DNA from: Halorussus vallis
Lineage (GTDB): Archaea > Halobacteriota > Halobacteria > Halobacteriales > Haladaptataceae
NCBI RefSeq assembly: GCF_024138165.1
Contig: NZ_CP100000.1
Span: 3,658,001 to 3,722,000 of the forward strand
Direction: 5' to 3'
DNA length: 64,000 nt
Below the pieces are notes generated by a model. It saw only the letters and a list, made by a program, of their open reading frames with translations. It made no database searches and was not told where the DNA came from. Of the stretch, positions 42,077-51,685 are shown in pieces. Every line of letters starts with the position of its first letter. Within the stretch, counting starts at the first letter, position 1. Made by a program: the position numbers and the translations under genes.

Positions 42077-43657
42077 GTGGCCGACGAGAACCCCGACTCG
42101 GACGTCGACCTCGACCCCAGCGAGTACACGGTCGACGAACTCGAGGACAAACTGGTCGCGGTCGACGACCCCGCGGAACTCGACGCGACGCTCGCCGCCG
42201 AGGAGTCGGGCCAGGACCGAACCACCGCCAAAGAGGCCATCCGGGCCCGCATCGACGAGGTGCAGGCCGACGCCGAGGGCGAGGCCGGCGAGGCGACCGA
42301 CGACGACCACGAAGAGGAGTACGCCGACGAGGGCGGAACCGACGCGCCGGCCGAAGCGGGCGAGTCGGAAGCCGAGGGCGAGTCGGACGAGGCCGAATCT
42401 GTCGACCGCACCACCCGCGACAAGAAGCACGTTCGGGCGCTCGAAGACGGCGTCTACGGGGACATGTGGGTCTACTGCGAAACCCAGGGCGGGCAACTGC
42501 TCGACGTCTCGAAAGAGATGCTCGGCAAGGCCCGCGAACTGATGGACGCCTACAACGACGACTACGATTCGAACGAGCGCGTCGTCGGCGTCCTCGTCGG
42601 CGACGACATGGAATCGCTCGCCGAGGAGGTCGTCGCCTACGGCGCCGACGTGGCCGTCTACCACGAGGACCCGCGACTGGAGCGGTTCCGACACAAGCCC
42701 TACACCGAAATCGTCGCCGACATGGCTCGGGGCGGCGCCGACCCCCCGAACTGGGCGACCGGCGACTCTGGGACAGAACCCACTGCCGAGTGGCGCGACT
42801 ACGACAAGCCGCGGTACTTCCTCTTCCCGGCGACCAACAACGGCCGGGACCTCTCGGCGCAGGTCCAGGGCGAACTCGACTCCGGCCTCGCTTCGGACTG
42901 TTCGGGGCTGTCCATCGAGGAGGAACTCGTCAGCAACCCGGTCAAGACCGGCGAACCCGGCGAGAAGGTGGAGTTCGAGCGCGTTCTCCACATGAAGCGA
43001 CCGGACTTCTCGGGCTTCGAGTACTCGACCATCCTCTGTCTCGACAACCCCGGCCGGGAGTTCCACCCGCAGGGCTGTTCGGTCATCCCGGGCAGTTTCG
43101 ACGCGCTCGACCCCGACTTCGACCGCGAGGGCGAACTGGTCGAACACGACCTCGACCTGGACGACGACTGGTTCCGCGTGGACGTCTCCGAGTGGGACCG
43201 CCTCGACGAGGGCGTCGACCTCACCGGTCACGAAGTCGTGGTGGCGCTCGGCCGGGGCATCGGCGACGACCCCACGGAGGGCATCGAACTCGGCCTCGAC
43301 CTCGTGGAGGCGTTCGACGACGCGGCGCTCGGCCTCTCTCGGGGGGTGGTCACCGCCTCCTACGACGTGGCCGGCCACGTCGCCGACTACGTCGCCGAGG
43401 AGCGCCAGATCGGTGAAACCGGCCAGGTCGTCCAGCCGACCCTCTACATCGCCGCGGGCATCTCCGGGGCGGTCCAGCACAAGGTCGGCATGGACGAGTC
43501 CGACACCATCGTCGCGATCAACACCGACCCGGAGGCGCGCATCCGGGACTTCAGCGACTACTTCGTGGAAGGCGACCTCTTCGACGTGCTCCCCCGTCTC
43601 ACCGAGTCGTTGCAGGCGGGCGAACTGACCATCAGCGCGGAGGCGACCGATGACTGA
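42077..43657 (+). CDS. etfA: Electron transfer flavoprotein alpha subunit (FixB type), acidic N-terminus
   Basis: The 526-residue alpha subunit starts with a GTG right after etfB. Its first 110 residues are an acidic Asp/Glu/Ala-rich extension (EAGEATDDDHEEEYADEGG and others) not found in typical FixB. The core then follows: VYCETQGGQLLDVSKEMLG for the N-terminal domain and, near the C-terminus, the FAD-binding QPTLYIAAGISGAVQHKVGM and IVAINTDPEA. It overlaps fixC by eight bases. Together with EtfB it transfers electrons to the FixC-FixX quinone oxidoreductase. Confidence 0.9.
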   Translation: MADENPDSDVDLDPSEYTVDELEDKLVAVDDPAELDATLAAEESGQDRTTAKEAIRARIDEVQADAEGEAGEATDDDHEEEYADEGGTDAPAEAGESEAEGESDEAESVDRTTRDKKHVRALEDGVYGDMWVYCETQGGQLLDVSKEMLGKARELMDAYNDDYDSNERVVGVLVGDDMESLAEEVVAYGADVAVYHEDPRLERFRHKPYTEIVADMARGGADPPNWATGDSGTEPTAEWRDYDKPRYFLFPATNNGRDLSAQVQGELDSGLASDCSGLSIEEELVSNPVKTGEPGEKVEFERVLHMKRPDFSGFEYSTILCLDNPGREFHPQGCSVIPGSFDALDPDFDREGELVEHDLDLDDDWFRVDVSEWDRLDEGVDLTGHEVVVALGRGIGDDPTEGIELGLDLVEAFDDAALGLSRGVVTASYDVAGHVADYVAEERQIGETGQVVQPTLYIAAGISGAVQHKVGMDESDTIVAINTDPEARIRDFSDYFVEGDLFDVLPRLTESLQAGELTISAEATDD

Positions 43658-45365
43658 GACAGACCAGAACGTACGGACCGTCGAAGACGGCGGCGTGGCG
43701 AGCGAAGAGCACGAACACTACGAGGCGGTCGTCGTCGGGGCGGGACCCGCCGGGGCCGCGGCGGCGGCGACGCTCGCCAGGAACGGCGTCGAGACGCTCG
43801 TCCTCGAACGCGGCGTCGAGGCCGGGTCGAAGAACGTCACCGGCGGCCTCATCTACGCCGAAGAGTCGGCACCGTACACGATAGACGCGCTGTTCCCCGA
43901 CTTCCGCGCCGAGGCCACCGAGCGACCGGTCACCGACTACTACCTCCACAACGTGGCGGGGAGCAAGGTCAAGACGTTCGACATCACCGACCTCCACGAC
44001 CACGACACCGAGTGGGCCGACGCGGTGCTCCGCCGGAAGATGGACTCGTGGCTCGCCGACCGCGTCCACGAACTTGCCAGCGAAACCGGCGGCGGCCTGC
44101 TGACCGAGGTCAGGGTCAACGGTCTGTTGCGGGAGGACGGCGAGATAGTCGGCGTGACGTGCGACGAACTCGACCCCATCCGGGCCGACCTGGTTGTCGC
44201 GGCCGACGGCGTCAACTCCGAACTCGCCCGCGACGCCGGCCTGATGGACTGGGAGGACCCCGAGGAGTGGTTCCAGGGCGTCAAGGCGGTCGTCGACGTG
44301 CCCGAGGAGGTCGTCGCCGAGCGGTTCGGCGTCGGCGACGAGGAGGGCGAGGCCCACCTGTTCTCGGGCGACCTCTTCGAGGACGTCCGCGGCGGCGGCT
44401 TCCTCTACACCAACCGCGACTCGCTGTCCATCGGCACCGTCTTCCACCTCGACAGCCTGGTCGCCGAGGACGCCGAACCCCACGCCCTGCTCGACGCCCT
44501 GCTCACCCACCCGCTGATGGCCGACTGGCTGGAGGGCCACTACGACGAGGTGGAGTACAGCGCCAAACTGGTGCCCGACTCGAAGAAGGTGGCCCACCCC
44601 TCGCCCCACCGGGGTCGCCTGCTGGTCGTCGGCGACGCCGCGGGTCAAATGCAGGCCCAGGGTCCCATCATCAAGGGGATGAACCACGCCGTCTCGGCGG
44701 GCGCGCTCGCCGGCGAGGCGTTCGCCGAGGCGAAACTCCGCGGGAACCCCGAGCGGGCGGGCGACCTCTACGAGCGAAAGCTCCGCGAGGAGGGCGTGAT
44801 GGACAAACTCCGGCCCTCGGGCTACCGGGTTGCCAGCGCGTTCGGCGAGCACGACGCGGTGACGAACCTCGCCGACTCGGTGCTCACCTCGGGCGTCGGC
44901 CGGACGGCCGTCTCGCTGCTCGGGAGCCAACTCGAATCGCTGTACTCCTCGCCGACGCTCTCCCAGATAGTGCCCGACACCCGGACGCCGTACGTCACCC
45001 TGCCGACGGTCATCGCCGAGGAACTCGGCGAGCGCGTCTCGGGCGAGGCGAGCTACGAACCGAAGAGCCTGCTCGACCGCATCGGTGACCTGACCTACGA
45101 CACCGACGTGGGCAACCCCCACATTCGGCTGGTGGACGACTCCGCCGAAGCCAGCGGTGCGGCGGTGTCGGCGTGTCCGGTCAGCGCCAGAGACTTCGGC
45201 GGCGGCTGTTACCGCGAGGAGACGGTCGAGACCAACGGGACCGAGGAGAAGCGCGTGAGCCTCGACACCCAGCCGTGCGTCGAGTGCGGAACCTGCGCCA
45301 TCGTCGCCGACACCGAGTGGGAACACCCCCGCGGCGGCAAGGGCGTCGAGTTCAAGCAGGGGTGA
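43650..45365 (+). CDS. FixC-type ETF:quinone oxidoreductase fused to FixX ferredoxin
   Basis: The 571-residue flavoprotein has the FAD dinucleotide-binding GAGPAGAAAAATLARNG near residue 30 and a GDAAGQMQAQGPIIKGMNH site, as in FixC/ETF-QO. Its last 65 residues match FixX: SACPVSARDF with Cys509, then CVECGTC with Cys543, 546 and 549, and WEHPRGGKGVEF, giving the four ligands of one 4Fe-4S cluster. FixC and FixX are usually two genes, so this is a fusion. It should pass electrons from the ETF to menaquinone. It overlaps etfA and is followed by a 119-residue partner. Confidence 0.9.
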   Translation: MTETDQNVRTVEDGGVASEEHEHYEAVVVGAGPAGAAAAATLARNGVETLVLERGVEAGSKNVTGGLIYAEESAPYTIDALFPDFRAEATERPVTDYYLHNVAGSKVKTFDITDLHDHDTEWADAVLRRKMDSWLADRVHELASETGGGLLTEVRVNGLLREDGEIVGVTCDELDPIRADLVVAADGVNSELARDAGLMDWEDPEEWFQGVKAVVDVPEEVVAERFGVGDEEGEAHLFSGDLFEDVRGGGFLYTNRDSLSIGTVFHLDSLVAEDAEPHALLDALLTHPLMADWLEGHYDEVEYSAKLVPDSKKVAHPSPHRGRLLVVGDAAGQMQAQGPIIKGMNHAVSAGALAGEAFAEAKLRGNPERAGDLYERKLREEGVMDKLRPSGYRVASAFGEHDAVTNLADSVLTSGVGRTAVSLLGSQLESLYSSPTLSQIVPDTRTPYVTLPTVIAEELGERVSGEASYEPKSLLDRIGDLTYDTDVGNPHIRLVDDSAEASGAAVSACPVSARDFGGGCYREETVETNGTEEKRVSLDTQPCVECGTCAIVADTEWEHPRGGKGVEFKQG

Positions 45366-45367
45366 CG

Positions 45368-45727
45368 ATGAGCGACTACCGCGAGCAGGCCGAGGCGCTG
45401 GCCGCTCGCGCCCGCCGGGACCGCCGGGCGTTCGACCCGCCGGCCGACCCGCCCGACGAGGCCCGGGGCCTGCGCTACCTCCGGGAGGGCGTCGGCGACG
45501 TGGTCGCGACCTACGTCGACGCCCGGACGGGGGAGTTCGCGCCCATCGACGCCGAGGAGATGGCGCTGCTCGAACGCGCGATGAACGACTGGCTCGAACT
45601 GTACGCCCGGTGTCACGGCCGCGACATTGACGCCGAGTTCACGGTGCGCGAGGCGGCCGAGATGGTGATGAAGACCTACGACGTGGCCGACACCGCCCAG
45701 TTGCTGACCGGCGTGCCGGAACGGTAG
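45368..45727 (+). CDS. Small conserved partner in the ETF operon
   Basis: The 119-residue acidic-basic helical protein starts two bases after the fixC-X stop. It contains YLREGVGDVVATYVDARTGE and MNDWLELYARCHGRD with one Cys. No domain is recognised. Position suggests a helper of the EtfAB-FixCX complex, perhaps a maturation or regulatory factor. A near-perfect hairpin follows at 45761-45799. Confidence 0.7.
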   Translation: MSDYREQAEALAARARRDRRAFDPPADPPDEARGLRYLREGVGDVVATYVDARTGEFAPIDAEEMALLERAMNDWLELYARCHGRDIDAEFTVREAAEMVMKTYDVADTAQLLTGVPER

Positions 45728-45760
45728 CCCGTCGTACGTGCGGCGAGAACAGAGTGCCCG

Positions 45761-45799
45761 GGCCGGCGGGCGGCGACCGTCGGTCGCTGCCCGCCGGCC
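45761..45799. terminator. 39-bp hairpin closing the ETF operon
   Basis: 18-bp arms (GGCCGGCGGGCGGCGACC) with one G.T pair and a 3-base loop, followed by a TTTCT stretch. It separates two convergent units. Confidence 0.65.
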
Positions 45800-45834
45800 G
45801 TTTCTACCGCGAACTCCGCCCCTCTCACCGCCGG

Positions 45835-46254
45835 TCAGTCGAACGCGCCCTCGACGCCGACGAGTTCGAACAGTTCGTCCCAGTTCTCGTCGTTCGGCAG
45901 TTGGTCGCGGACCTGCCGGAGTTCGCTCTCGGGAACGACGTCGGCGACGAGCGCCACGACCGCCTGCCCGTAGTAGGAGGCGTCCGACCGGTCGTCGCGG
46001 TCCTCGGGGTTCATGTTCGCGCGCTCGGCGACCCGGGTGACGAACTCGTCGTAGTCGAAGCGCTGGCCCGACTCGGCCGATTCGAGGTAGTAGTCTATCT
46101 CCATCGGGAGCGACCCCGCGAGGTCTGTGGCCTCGCCTTCCTGGAGTCGCTCGCCGAGTGTCGACAGCACGGCTCTGGCCGCCCGGACGGCCGTTCCGCG
46201 CGTGCCGAGTTCGAGTCGGTGCTGTATCTCGCCGGTGAAGTCGTCGTAGTTCAC
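45835..46254 (-). CDS. DUF2267-family protein
   Basis: The 139-residue protein starts with a GTG giving MNYDDFTGEIQHRLELG, the usual DUF2267 opening. It has two similar halves (RAARAVLSTLGERLQEGEAT and AVVALVADVVPESELRQV), which form the four-helix DUF2267 fold. It is cytoplasmic with no motif for enzymatic activity. DUF2267 proteins are linked with stress and envelope functions in other organisms, without clear evidence for haloarchaea. Confidence 0.8.
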   Translation of the reverse strand: MNYDDFTGEIQHRLELGTRGTAVRAARAVLSTLGERLQEGEATDLAGSLPMEIDYYLESAESGQRFDYDEFVTRVAERANMNPEDRDDRSDASYYGQAVVALVADVVPESELRQVRDQLPNDENWDELFELVGVEGAFD

Positions 46255-46400
46255 GGTCTCCCCCCGCGAGTCGTACACGACGAGCGCGTCCTAAAAGTCG
46301 TCGGGAACCGCTCGGCGCGTCGAGAGGTGTCCGACGCGGTCGGCCGGCGATTCGGGGACGAGAAAGGATTAAGTCTCTTCGACGTGTGTTATCATTGACC

Positions 46401-47132
46401 ATGAAGCTCTCGGAGACGCTGGAGTTCGGCCACGAGGACCGCAAGCGAATCTACGAGTACGTCGAGCGCCGCGGCGAAGTCGACGCCGAGGAGGCTCGGG
46501 ACGCGCTGCGCGTCGACCCTGGCGGCTTCCGTCACCACGTCGCCATCCTCAAGCGCGACGGCTACCTCGAAGAACGCGAGGGGCGACTCCGGGCGGCCTT
46601 CGAGGAGGGCACCGCCGAGGAGTACCAGGAGGGCGACGTCGAGTTCACCATTCGACCCGCCCGCCAGGAGGACCTCTCGGGCATCGTCGGCGCGATTCGC
46701 CGGGTCGCCGAGCAGGGCAGTTACATCGTCGCCGAGTCGGTGGCCGACGAGGTAGACCACGACGAGGCGCTGCTCCGGCACAACGAGATCGAGTCCCGGA
46801 TGTTCTTCGTCGCCACCGTGGGCGAGGAGGTGGTCGGCTGGGTTCACCTCCACGCGCCCGAACTCGAGAAGTTGGCCCACACCGCCGAACTCACCGTGGG
46901 CGTCCTCGAGGACTACCGCGGCCACGGCATCGGCAGCCACCTGCTGGCCCGCGGACTGGAGTGGGCCGCCTCGAACGGTCTCGAGAAGGTGTACCAGAGC
47001 GTCCCCTCGACCAACCAGGACGCCATCGACTTCCTGACGGCCCACGGCTGGGAAACCGAGGCGGTCCGCGAGAACCACTACAAGATCGACGGCGAGTACG
47101 TCGACGAGGTGATGATGGCGGTCGAACTGTAG
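46401..47132 (+). CDS. GNAT acetyltransferase with N-terminal winged helix
   Basis: The 243-residue protein joins two domains. Residues 1-75 form a winged helix (KRIYEYVERRGEVDAEEARD, FRHHVAILKRDGYLEEREGR). Residues about 80-243 form a GNAT acetyltransferase with FTIRPARQEDL, the acetyl-CoA-binding VLEDYRGHGIGSHLL, and NGLEKVYQSVPSTNQDAIDF. Target and substrate are unknown; it might sense metabolites. A GATTAAG box sits about 31 bases before the ATG. Confidence 0.85.
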   Translation: MKLSETLEFGHEDRKRIYEYVERRGEVDAEEARDALRVDPGGFRHHVAILKRDGYLEEREGRLRAAFEEGTAEEYQEGDVEFTIRPARQEDLSGIVGAIRRVAEQGSYIVAESVADEVDHDEALLRHNEIESRMFFVATVGEEVVGWVHLHAPELEKLAHTAELTVGVLEDYRGHGIGSHLLARGLEWAASNGLEKVYQSVPSTNQDAIDFLTAHGWETEAVRENHYKIDGEYVDEVMMAVEL

Positions 47133-47141
47133 CGACGAACC

Positions 47142-47597
47142 ATGGCAGAGTCCGAGCGACCGAACGGACCGGACGAAGCGGGTGAACCGGACGAAGCGGG
47201 CGAAGCGGAGTCGGTGCACAGGGAGTACGTTCTGGGCGTCCGCATCGCGGAAGTCCCCCGACCGGGCGACGACGGGTCGAGGTACCGATTCGAGGCGCCC
47301 CAACACGTCGGTACCACCTTCGACGACGCCGAAACCGCCGAACTGTACGCCGACGTCTACTTCGACGTCAACGGGTTCCAGGAGGAAGGCACGGGAGAGC
47401 GCGGCGTTCCACCGGAGATCATCCAGGCCGGCAAGGACACGCTCGCGGCGTACTTCCTCACGCAACCCGGCGTCGACCGGAACTGGATGGCTTCGTTCTA
47501 CGGGGTCGAACCGACGAAGATCGACCGATACGTCTCGTGGGTTCGAGAGCGAGCGACGGAGATACGCGCGGGCGTCGCCGAACGCGATCCGGAGTGA
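47142..47597 (+). CDS. Conserved haloarchaeal hypothetical protein
   Basis: The 151-residue acidic protein starts nine bases after the acetyltransferase stop, so they may be co-transcribed. The body has REYVLGVRIAEVPRPGDD, FDDAETAELYADVYFD and a helical end with KIDRYVSWVRERATEIRA. No membrane segments or catalytic motif are seen. I do not recognise the family. Confidence 0.6.
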   Translation: MAESERPNGPDEAGEPDEAGEAESVHREYVLGVRIAEVPRPGDDGSRYRFEAPQHVGTTFDDAETAELYADVYFDVNGFQEEGTGERGVPPEIIQAGKDTLAAYFLTQPGVDRNWMASFYGVEPTKIDRYVSWVRERATEIRAGVAERDPE

Positions 47598-47719
47598 TGA
47601 CGCCTCGGCCGTCGCCACCGACCCCGACGGTGAGGGAGACGAAACGCCCGTCGCAGACGCGCATCTATCAGTCCTTACTAGAAAATAATTAGGTTTTCCC
47701 CGTCGAGCGTTGACGGGCC

Positions 47720-49930
47720 ATGGTCGAGTTCACTCGACGAAAGCTGATGGCCACGTCGGTCGCGGCGACGTTAGGAGCCAGCGTATCGGGTGCGTCCGGC
47801 GTCGCGCAGGACGACGAGGACGCCGACACGCCGAAGGCTCCGCACGTGAAGGGGGAGATAAAACGATTCGCGACGACGGCGCTCGGCGCGGAGGTCACCG
47901 GACCGGAGGTCACCCGGGACGGGACGCTGTGGTTCAGTCTCCAGCACCCGAGTCGCAGGAACCCGCCGCCGTACAACAAGGCCGGTATCGGGTACGTGAA
48001 GGGGTACGGCTTCGGCGACGACGGCGGCGGCTTCGACGAACTGGGGATTCCGAACACCAACGAGAAGCAGGGACGAGTACGGGTCGCCGGCGGCGAGTAC
48101 GAACTCGTCGCGCGCGAGGGGGACAACGTCGGCGACGACGCCGACCTCGGGATGCCGGTTACGCCGGACGGACTGGCGCTCCACGAGTACCCCGGTTCCC
48201 GGTACGGTAACTTCGGGTACAATCCCGACTGCAACCGGTTCGTTCCGACGAACGAGGCCGAAACCCGGGGATACCTCTTCACGAACTGGGAGGAGAGCCC
48301 CGGCAACGTCACCCGCATACCCGTCCAGCGGAGGGACGGAAGCTGGGAGGCCGACCTGGAGAACGCCGTCAACCTCGCGAACACCGAGGCGCTCCGGAGT
48401 CAGGGCGGCACGCGAATCAACTGCTACGGCGATATCAGCCCGTGGGGGACCTACCTCTCGGCCGAGGAGGAGTACTCGCACTGTCGAGTTTCGGGGAACG
48501 CGACGGTCGGCGAACTGATGGGGAACTCCCCGGGACCCGCTCCCCGCGGCGCGGCGCAGTTCTACAACCGACCGGACCCGGACGGCATCCAGGAGGCGGT
48601 CGGGAGGTACTACGGCGACGACGCCCCGTCCATCCAGGGCTACTGGGCGCTCGGGGGACTCGAACTCCAGGCGTACTACCTCGGGTCCGAAGCGCGAGAC
48701 GAGTCCGACGACCTCTCGGCCGACGTGGAACCGGAAACCAGCCTTCGGCCGCTCAAGGGGCCGTATCCGAACCCCTACCGGTACGGCCACATCGTCGACT
48801 TCCGCGAACCCGCTTCCGAGACGCCACGGCCGGTGAAGTACCACGTGATGGGCCGGGCCGCCTTCGAGTGCCCCGACGTCCAGGCCGACCGGAAGACGGT
48901 GTACCTCACCTCCGACGGCGACAGCAAGGGACTCTACAAGTTCGTCGCCGACCGGCCGATACCGAGCTACGACGACCCGATGGCCGTCGCGGGGACCCTC
49001 TCGGCCGCGAAGGTGACCAACCAGCGGGCGGCCGCCAACCGGCCGCCCGCCGAAGTCGACCTCGAAATCGAGTGGCTGGAGATGGGCCGCGCGACAAACG
49101 AGGAGGTCGAGTCCTGGATCGCCGAGTACGACGGGGTTACGCAGGTCGACTACTTGGAGACTCACGCCGACGTCGACTGGCAGCAGAACCTCCAGCAGGC
49201 GCTGGAGCAGGCAGACAAGACCGTCGTCCGGAACGGGAACCGGAACTACGTCACCGACCGGGAGATCGTCGAGTGGGCGAAACAGTGGACACAGAACGGT
49301 CCCGAATCCGTCGACGAGGAACTCCGGAAGGTTCCGTTCCTCGAGACGCGCGCCGCCGCGAAGGAGATCGGCGCGACCGTCGAGTTCCGCAAGAGCGAGG
49401 GCATCGACAGCAAGGACGGCGCCCGGCCCGGCGATTACGTCTACGTCGGCATCTCGGAGGTCAACGACGGGATGTCGGACGACGCGGGCGACGTGAACCT
49501 CGACCGCGTCGACGGCGGCCTCGTCTACCGGGCCGAACTGGAAGACGACTTCGACGTTTCGACGCTCGAACCGGTCATCGTCGGCGCGGACGCCACGGAC
49601 CCGGCCGACGTCGCCAACGACGCCCTCCTCAACATCGACAACGTGTTCGTGCTGAACGACGGGCGGGTCCTCTGCTGCGAAGACGCCGACACGTACGGGC
49701 GGTCGTACCCCAACGACTGCCTCTACGTCTACACGCCCGAGGAGATGGTCGACGCCCCCGAGGAACCCGACCCGGGGAAGGACCGCTACGAGATTACGGA
49801 ACTCCTGGAGGTCGCGCTCCGGTGGTTGCTGGAAGGCGTAGAATCCGGCGGACAGCCGCCGACCGGCGACGAACCCGAAACCGGCAACCGGACGAGCGGC
49901 GATACGACGACTCCGACGACGACCGACTAG
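47720..49930 (+). CDS. phoX: PhoX-type alkaline phosphatase (DUF839), Tat-exported
   Basis: The 736-residue protein begins with a Tat-like signal (TRRKLMATSVAATLGASVSG) and continues as a PhoX beta-propeller-like phosphatase. It has NWEESPGNVTRIPVQ, INCYGDISPWGTYLSAEEEY with the metal-binding Glu cluster, and VYLTSDGDSKGLYKFVAD. PhoX enzymes hydrolyse phosphate monoesters outside the cell using Fe and Ca. The C-terminal 40 residues are Thr/Gly-rich and look disordered. An AAATAATTA box lies about 33 bases upstream. No Pho regulon neighbours are seen. Confidence 0.85.
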   Translation: MVEFTRRKLMATSVAATLGASVSGASGVAQDDEDADTPKAPHVKGEIKRFATTALGAEVTGPEVTRDGTLWFSLQHPSRRNPPPYNKAGIGYVKGYGFGDDGGGFDELGIPNTNEKQGRVRVAGGEYELVAREGDNVGDDADLGMPVTPDGLALHEYPGSRYGNFGYNPDCNRFVPTNEAETRGYLFTNWEESPGNVTRIPVQRRDGSWEADLENAVNLANTEALRSQGGTRINCYGDISPWGTYLSAEEEYSHCRVSGNATVGELMGNSPGPAPRGAAQFYNRPDPDGIQEAVGRYYGDDAPSIQGYWALGGLELQAYYLGSEARDESDDLSADVEPETSLRPLKGPYPNPYRYGHIVDFREPASETPRPVKYHVMGRAAFECPDVQADRKTVYLTSDGDSKGLYKFVADRPIPSYDDPMAVAGTLSAAKVTNQRAAANRPPAEVDLEIEWLEMGRATNEEVESWIAEYDGVTQVDYLETHADVDWQQNLQQALEQADKTVVRNGNRNYVTDREIVEWAKQWTQNGPESVDEELRKVPFLETRAAAKEIGATVEFRKSEGIDSKDGARPGDYVYVGISEVNDGMSDDAGDVNLDRVDGGLVYRAELEDDFDVSTLEPVIVGADATDPADVANDALLNIDNVFVLNDGRVLCCEDADTYGRSYPNDCLYVYTPEEMVDAPEEPDPGKDRYEITELLEVALRWLLEGVESGGQPPTGDEPETGNRTSGDTTTPTTTD

Positions 49931-50076
49931 CGGCGACCACTCCGCTCTCCGGCCGGCTTTCCGGGCCGGCCACGCTACTCTCGGATTCCTGTAAATACCG
50001 TCGGCTCGGCGTCGAAATCCGGCCTGCGTCGGTTCGGCGGCGACGCCCGCGGCCCAAAAAGGAGAACGCTCGACGA

Positions 50077-50283
50077 CTACTCGCTGTGGACCGGGAACGC
50101 CACCTCGACCGTGGCGCGGTACTGGCTTATCTCGCCGTCCTGTACGTCCGCGGTCCAGTCTTCGACCTCGACGCCGCTGATGTCGTCGATGGTCTTGCTC
50201 GCCTCTCGGAACGCCTCCTCGGCGGCGTCCTGCCACGAATTCTCCGACGACCCCGTTATCTTGACGATTTTTACTGCCGTCAT
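50077..50283 (-). CDS. Dodecin family flavin-binding protein
   Basis: The 68-residue protein matches dodecin in length and order: KIVKITGSSENSWQDAAEEA, EASKTIDDISGVEVEDWTAD and RATVEVAFPV. The conserved Trp in the middle (VEDWTA) stacks on flavin, as in haloarchaeal dodecin. It likely stores or buffers riboflavin/lumichrome as a hollow dodecamer. Isolated gene on the minus strand. Confidence 0.9.
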   Translation of the reverse strand: MTAVKIVKITGSSENSWQDAAEEAFREASKTIDDISGVEVEDWTADVQDGEISQYRATVEVAFPVHSE

Positions 50284-50411
50284 GGCACAAGCGGTACGAC
50301 GCCTTTCGAGTAGCGTCTTGTGGCCGATGCCGTGGAGGCGCGAGCGACGCTTGAACCGGGGCGACCCGGAGAATCGAAAGGCAATTCCCCGCCACGCCGG
50401 TAGTCACTCGC

Positions 50412-51593
50412 ATGATTTCCATCGCGCTCGCGGGCAAGCCCAACGCGGGCAAGTCCACCTTCTACAAGGCCGCGACGATGGCCGACGTCGACGTGGCGAA
50501 CTACCCCTTCACGACCATCGACGCCAACCGCGGGGTGAGCCACGTCCGCACGGAGTGTCCCTGCCTCGAACGCGACGAGCGGTGCGACGACGACAACTGC
50601 CGGGCGGGCAAGCGCTACGTCCCCATCGAACTGCTCGACGTGGCCGGCCTCGTCCCCGGCGCCCACGAGGGCCGCGGCCTGGGCAACCAATTCCTCGACG
50701 AACTCACCAACGCCGACGCGATAATCAACGTCGTCGACGCCTCTGGCGGCACCGACGAGGAGGGCCAACCCGTCGAGGTCGGGAGCTACGACCCCGTCGA
50801 AGAGGTCGACTTCATCGAGGAGGAGATGGACCAGTGGCTCACGGGCATCATCGACCGCAACTGGGAGTCGGTCGAGCGCAAGTCCCGGTCGCCCGACTTC
50901 GACATCGACGACGCCCTCGCGGAGATGCTGACCGGGTTCGGCGCGACCGAGGCCGACGTGGCCGCCGCGCTCCGCGAACTCGACTACCCTGCCGACCCCA
51001 TCCAGTGGACCGACGACCACCGCGAGGCGCTCGCCCGGGACATCCGCGCCCGGACCAAGCCCATCATCCTCGTGGCGAACAAGGCCGACGTCGCTCCCCC
51101 CGAAAACGTCGAACGCCTGCGCGAAACTGGCAAGCCCGTCATCCCCGCGACCGCCGAGGGCGAACTCGCGCTCCGCCAGGCCGCCGAGGCGGGCGCCGTC
51201 GACTACGACCCCGGCGACGAGGACTTCGAGATACTCGGCGACCTCTCGGACGAGCAGCGGGCGGGCCTCGACAAGATTCGGGAAGTCATGGCCGAGTTCG
51301 GCGGCACGGGCGTCCAGGAGGCCCTTGACGAGGCGGTGTACGGCCTGCTCGACCGCATCACCGCCTACCCGGTCCAGAACGAGACGAAGTGGACCGACGC
51401 GAAGGGTAACGTCCTCCCCGACGCGTTCCTCCTGGCCCGCGGGTCGACACCGAAGGACCTCGCCTACGCGGTCCACAGCGACATCGGCGACGGCTACCTC
51501 CACGCGGTCAACGGCAAGACGAACCGCGACATCAGCGACGACTACGAACTGGAAGAGGGCGATGTCGTCAAAATCGTGAGCACCGCGAAGTGA
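50412..51593 (+). CDS. ychF: YchF/OLA1-family GTP-binding ATPase
   Basis: The 393-residue protein is a TRAFAC P-loop ATPase of the Obg/YchF group. G1 is GKPNAGKST, with conserved [12 protein letters not shown] and [23 protein letters not shown] (G3). An archaeal Cys-rich insertion TECPC and the following CDDDNC sit between. NKAD (G4) follows, and a C-terminal TGS domain (last 80 residues) ends [13 protein letters not shown]. YchF affects translation and redox stress. Full length. Confidence 0.93.
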   Translation: MISIALAGKPNAGKSTFYKAATMADVDVANYPFTTIDANRGVSHVRTECPCLERDERCDDDNCRAGKRYVPIELLDVAGLVPGAHEGRGLGNQFLDELTNADAIINVVDASGGTDEEGQPVEVGSYDPVEEVDFIEEEMDQWLTGIIDRNWESVERKSRSPDFDIDDALAEMLTGFGATEADVAAALRELDYPADPIQWTDDHREALARDIRARTKPIILVANKADVAPPENVERLRETGKPVIPATAEGELALRQAAEAGAVDYDPGDEDFEILGDLSDEQRAGLDKIREVMAEFGGTGVQEALDEAVYGLLDRITAYPVQNETKWTDAKGNVLPDAFLLARGSTPKDLAYAVHSDIGDGYLHAVNGKTNRDISDDYELEEGDVVKIVSTAK

Positions 51594-51685
51594 GGGAACC
51601 GGAGTTCGCTCGCGCCGGACGGTACATTTTCCACGCTCCTCGACCGATAAACTCTTTCTCTCACGAACTGAACGAATGACATCGC

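Noticed and set aside
41226-45727. fix genes as evidence of nitrogen fixation
   Set aside because: No nif genes are seen in the window and ETF-FixCX complexes occur widely in non-diazotrophic archaea.
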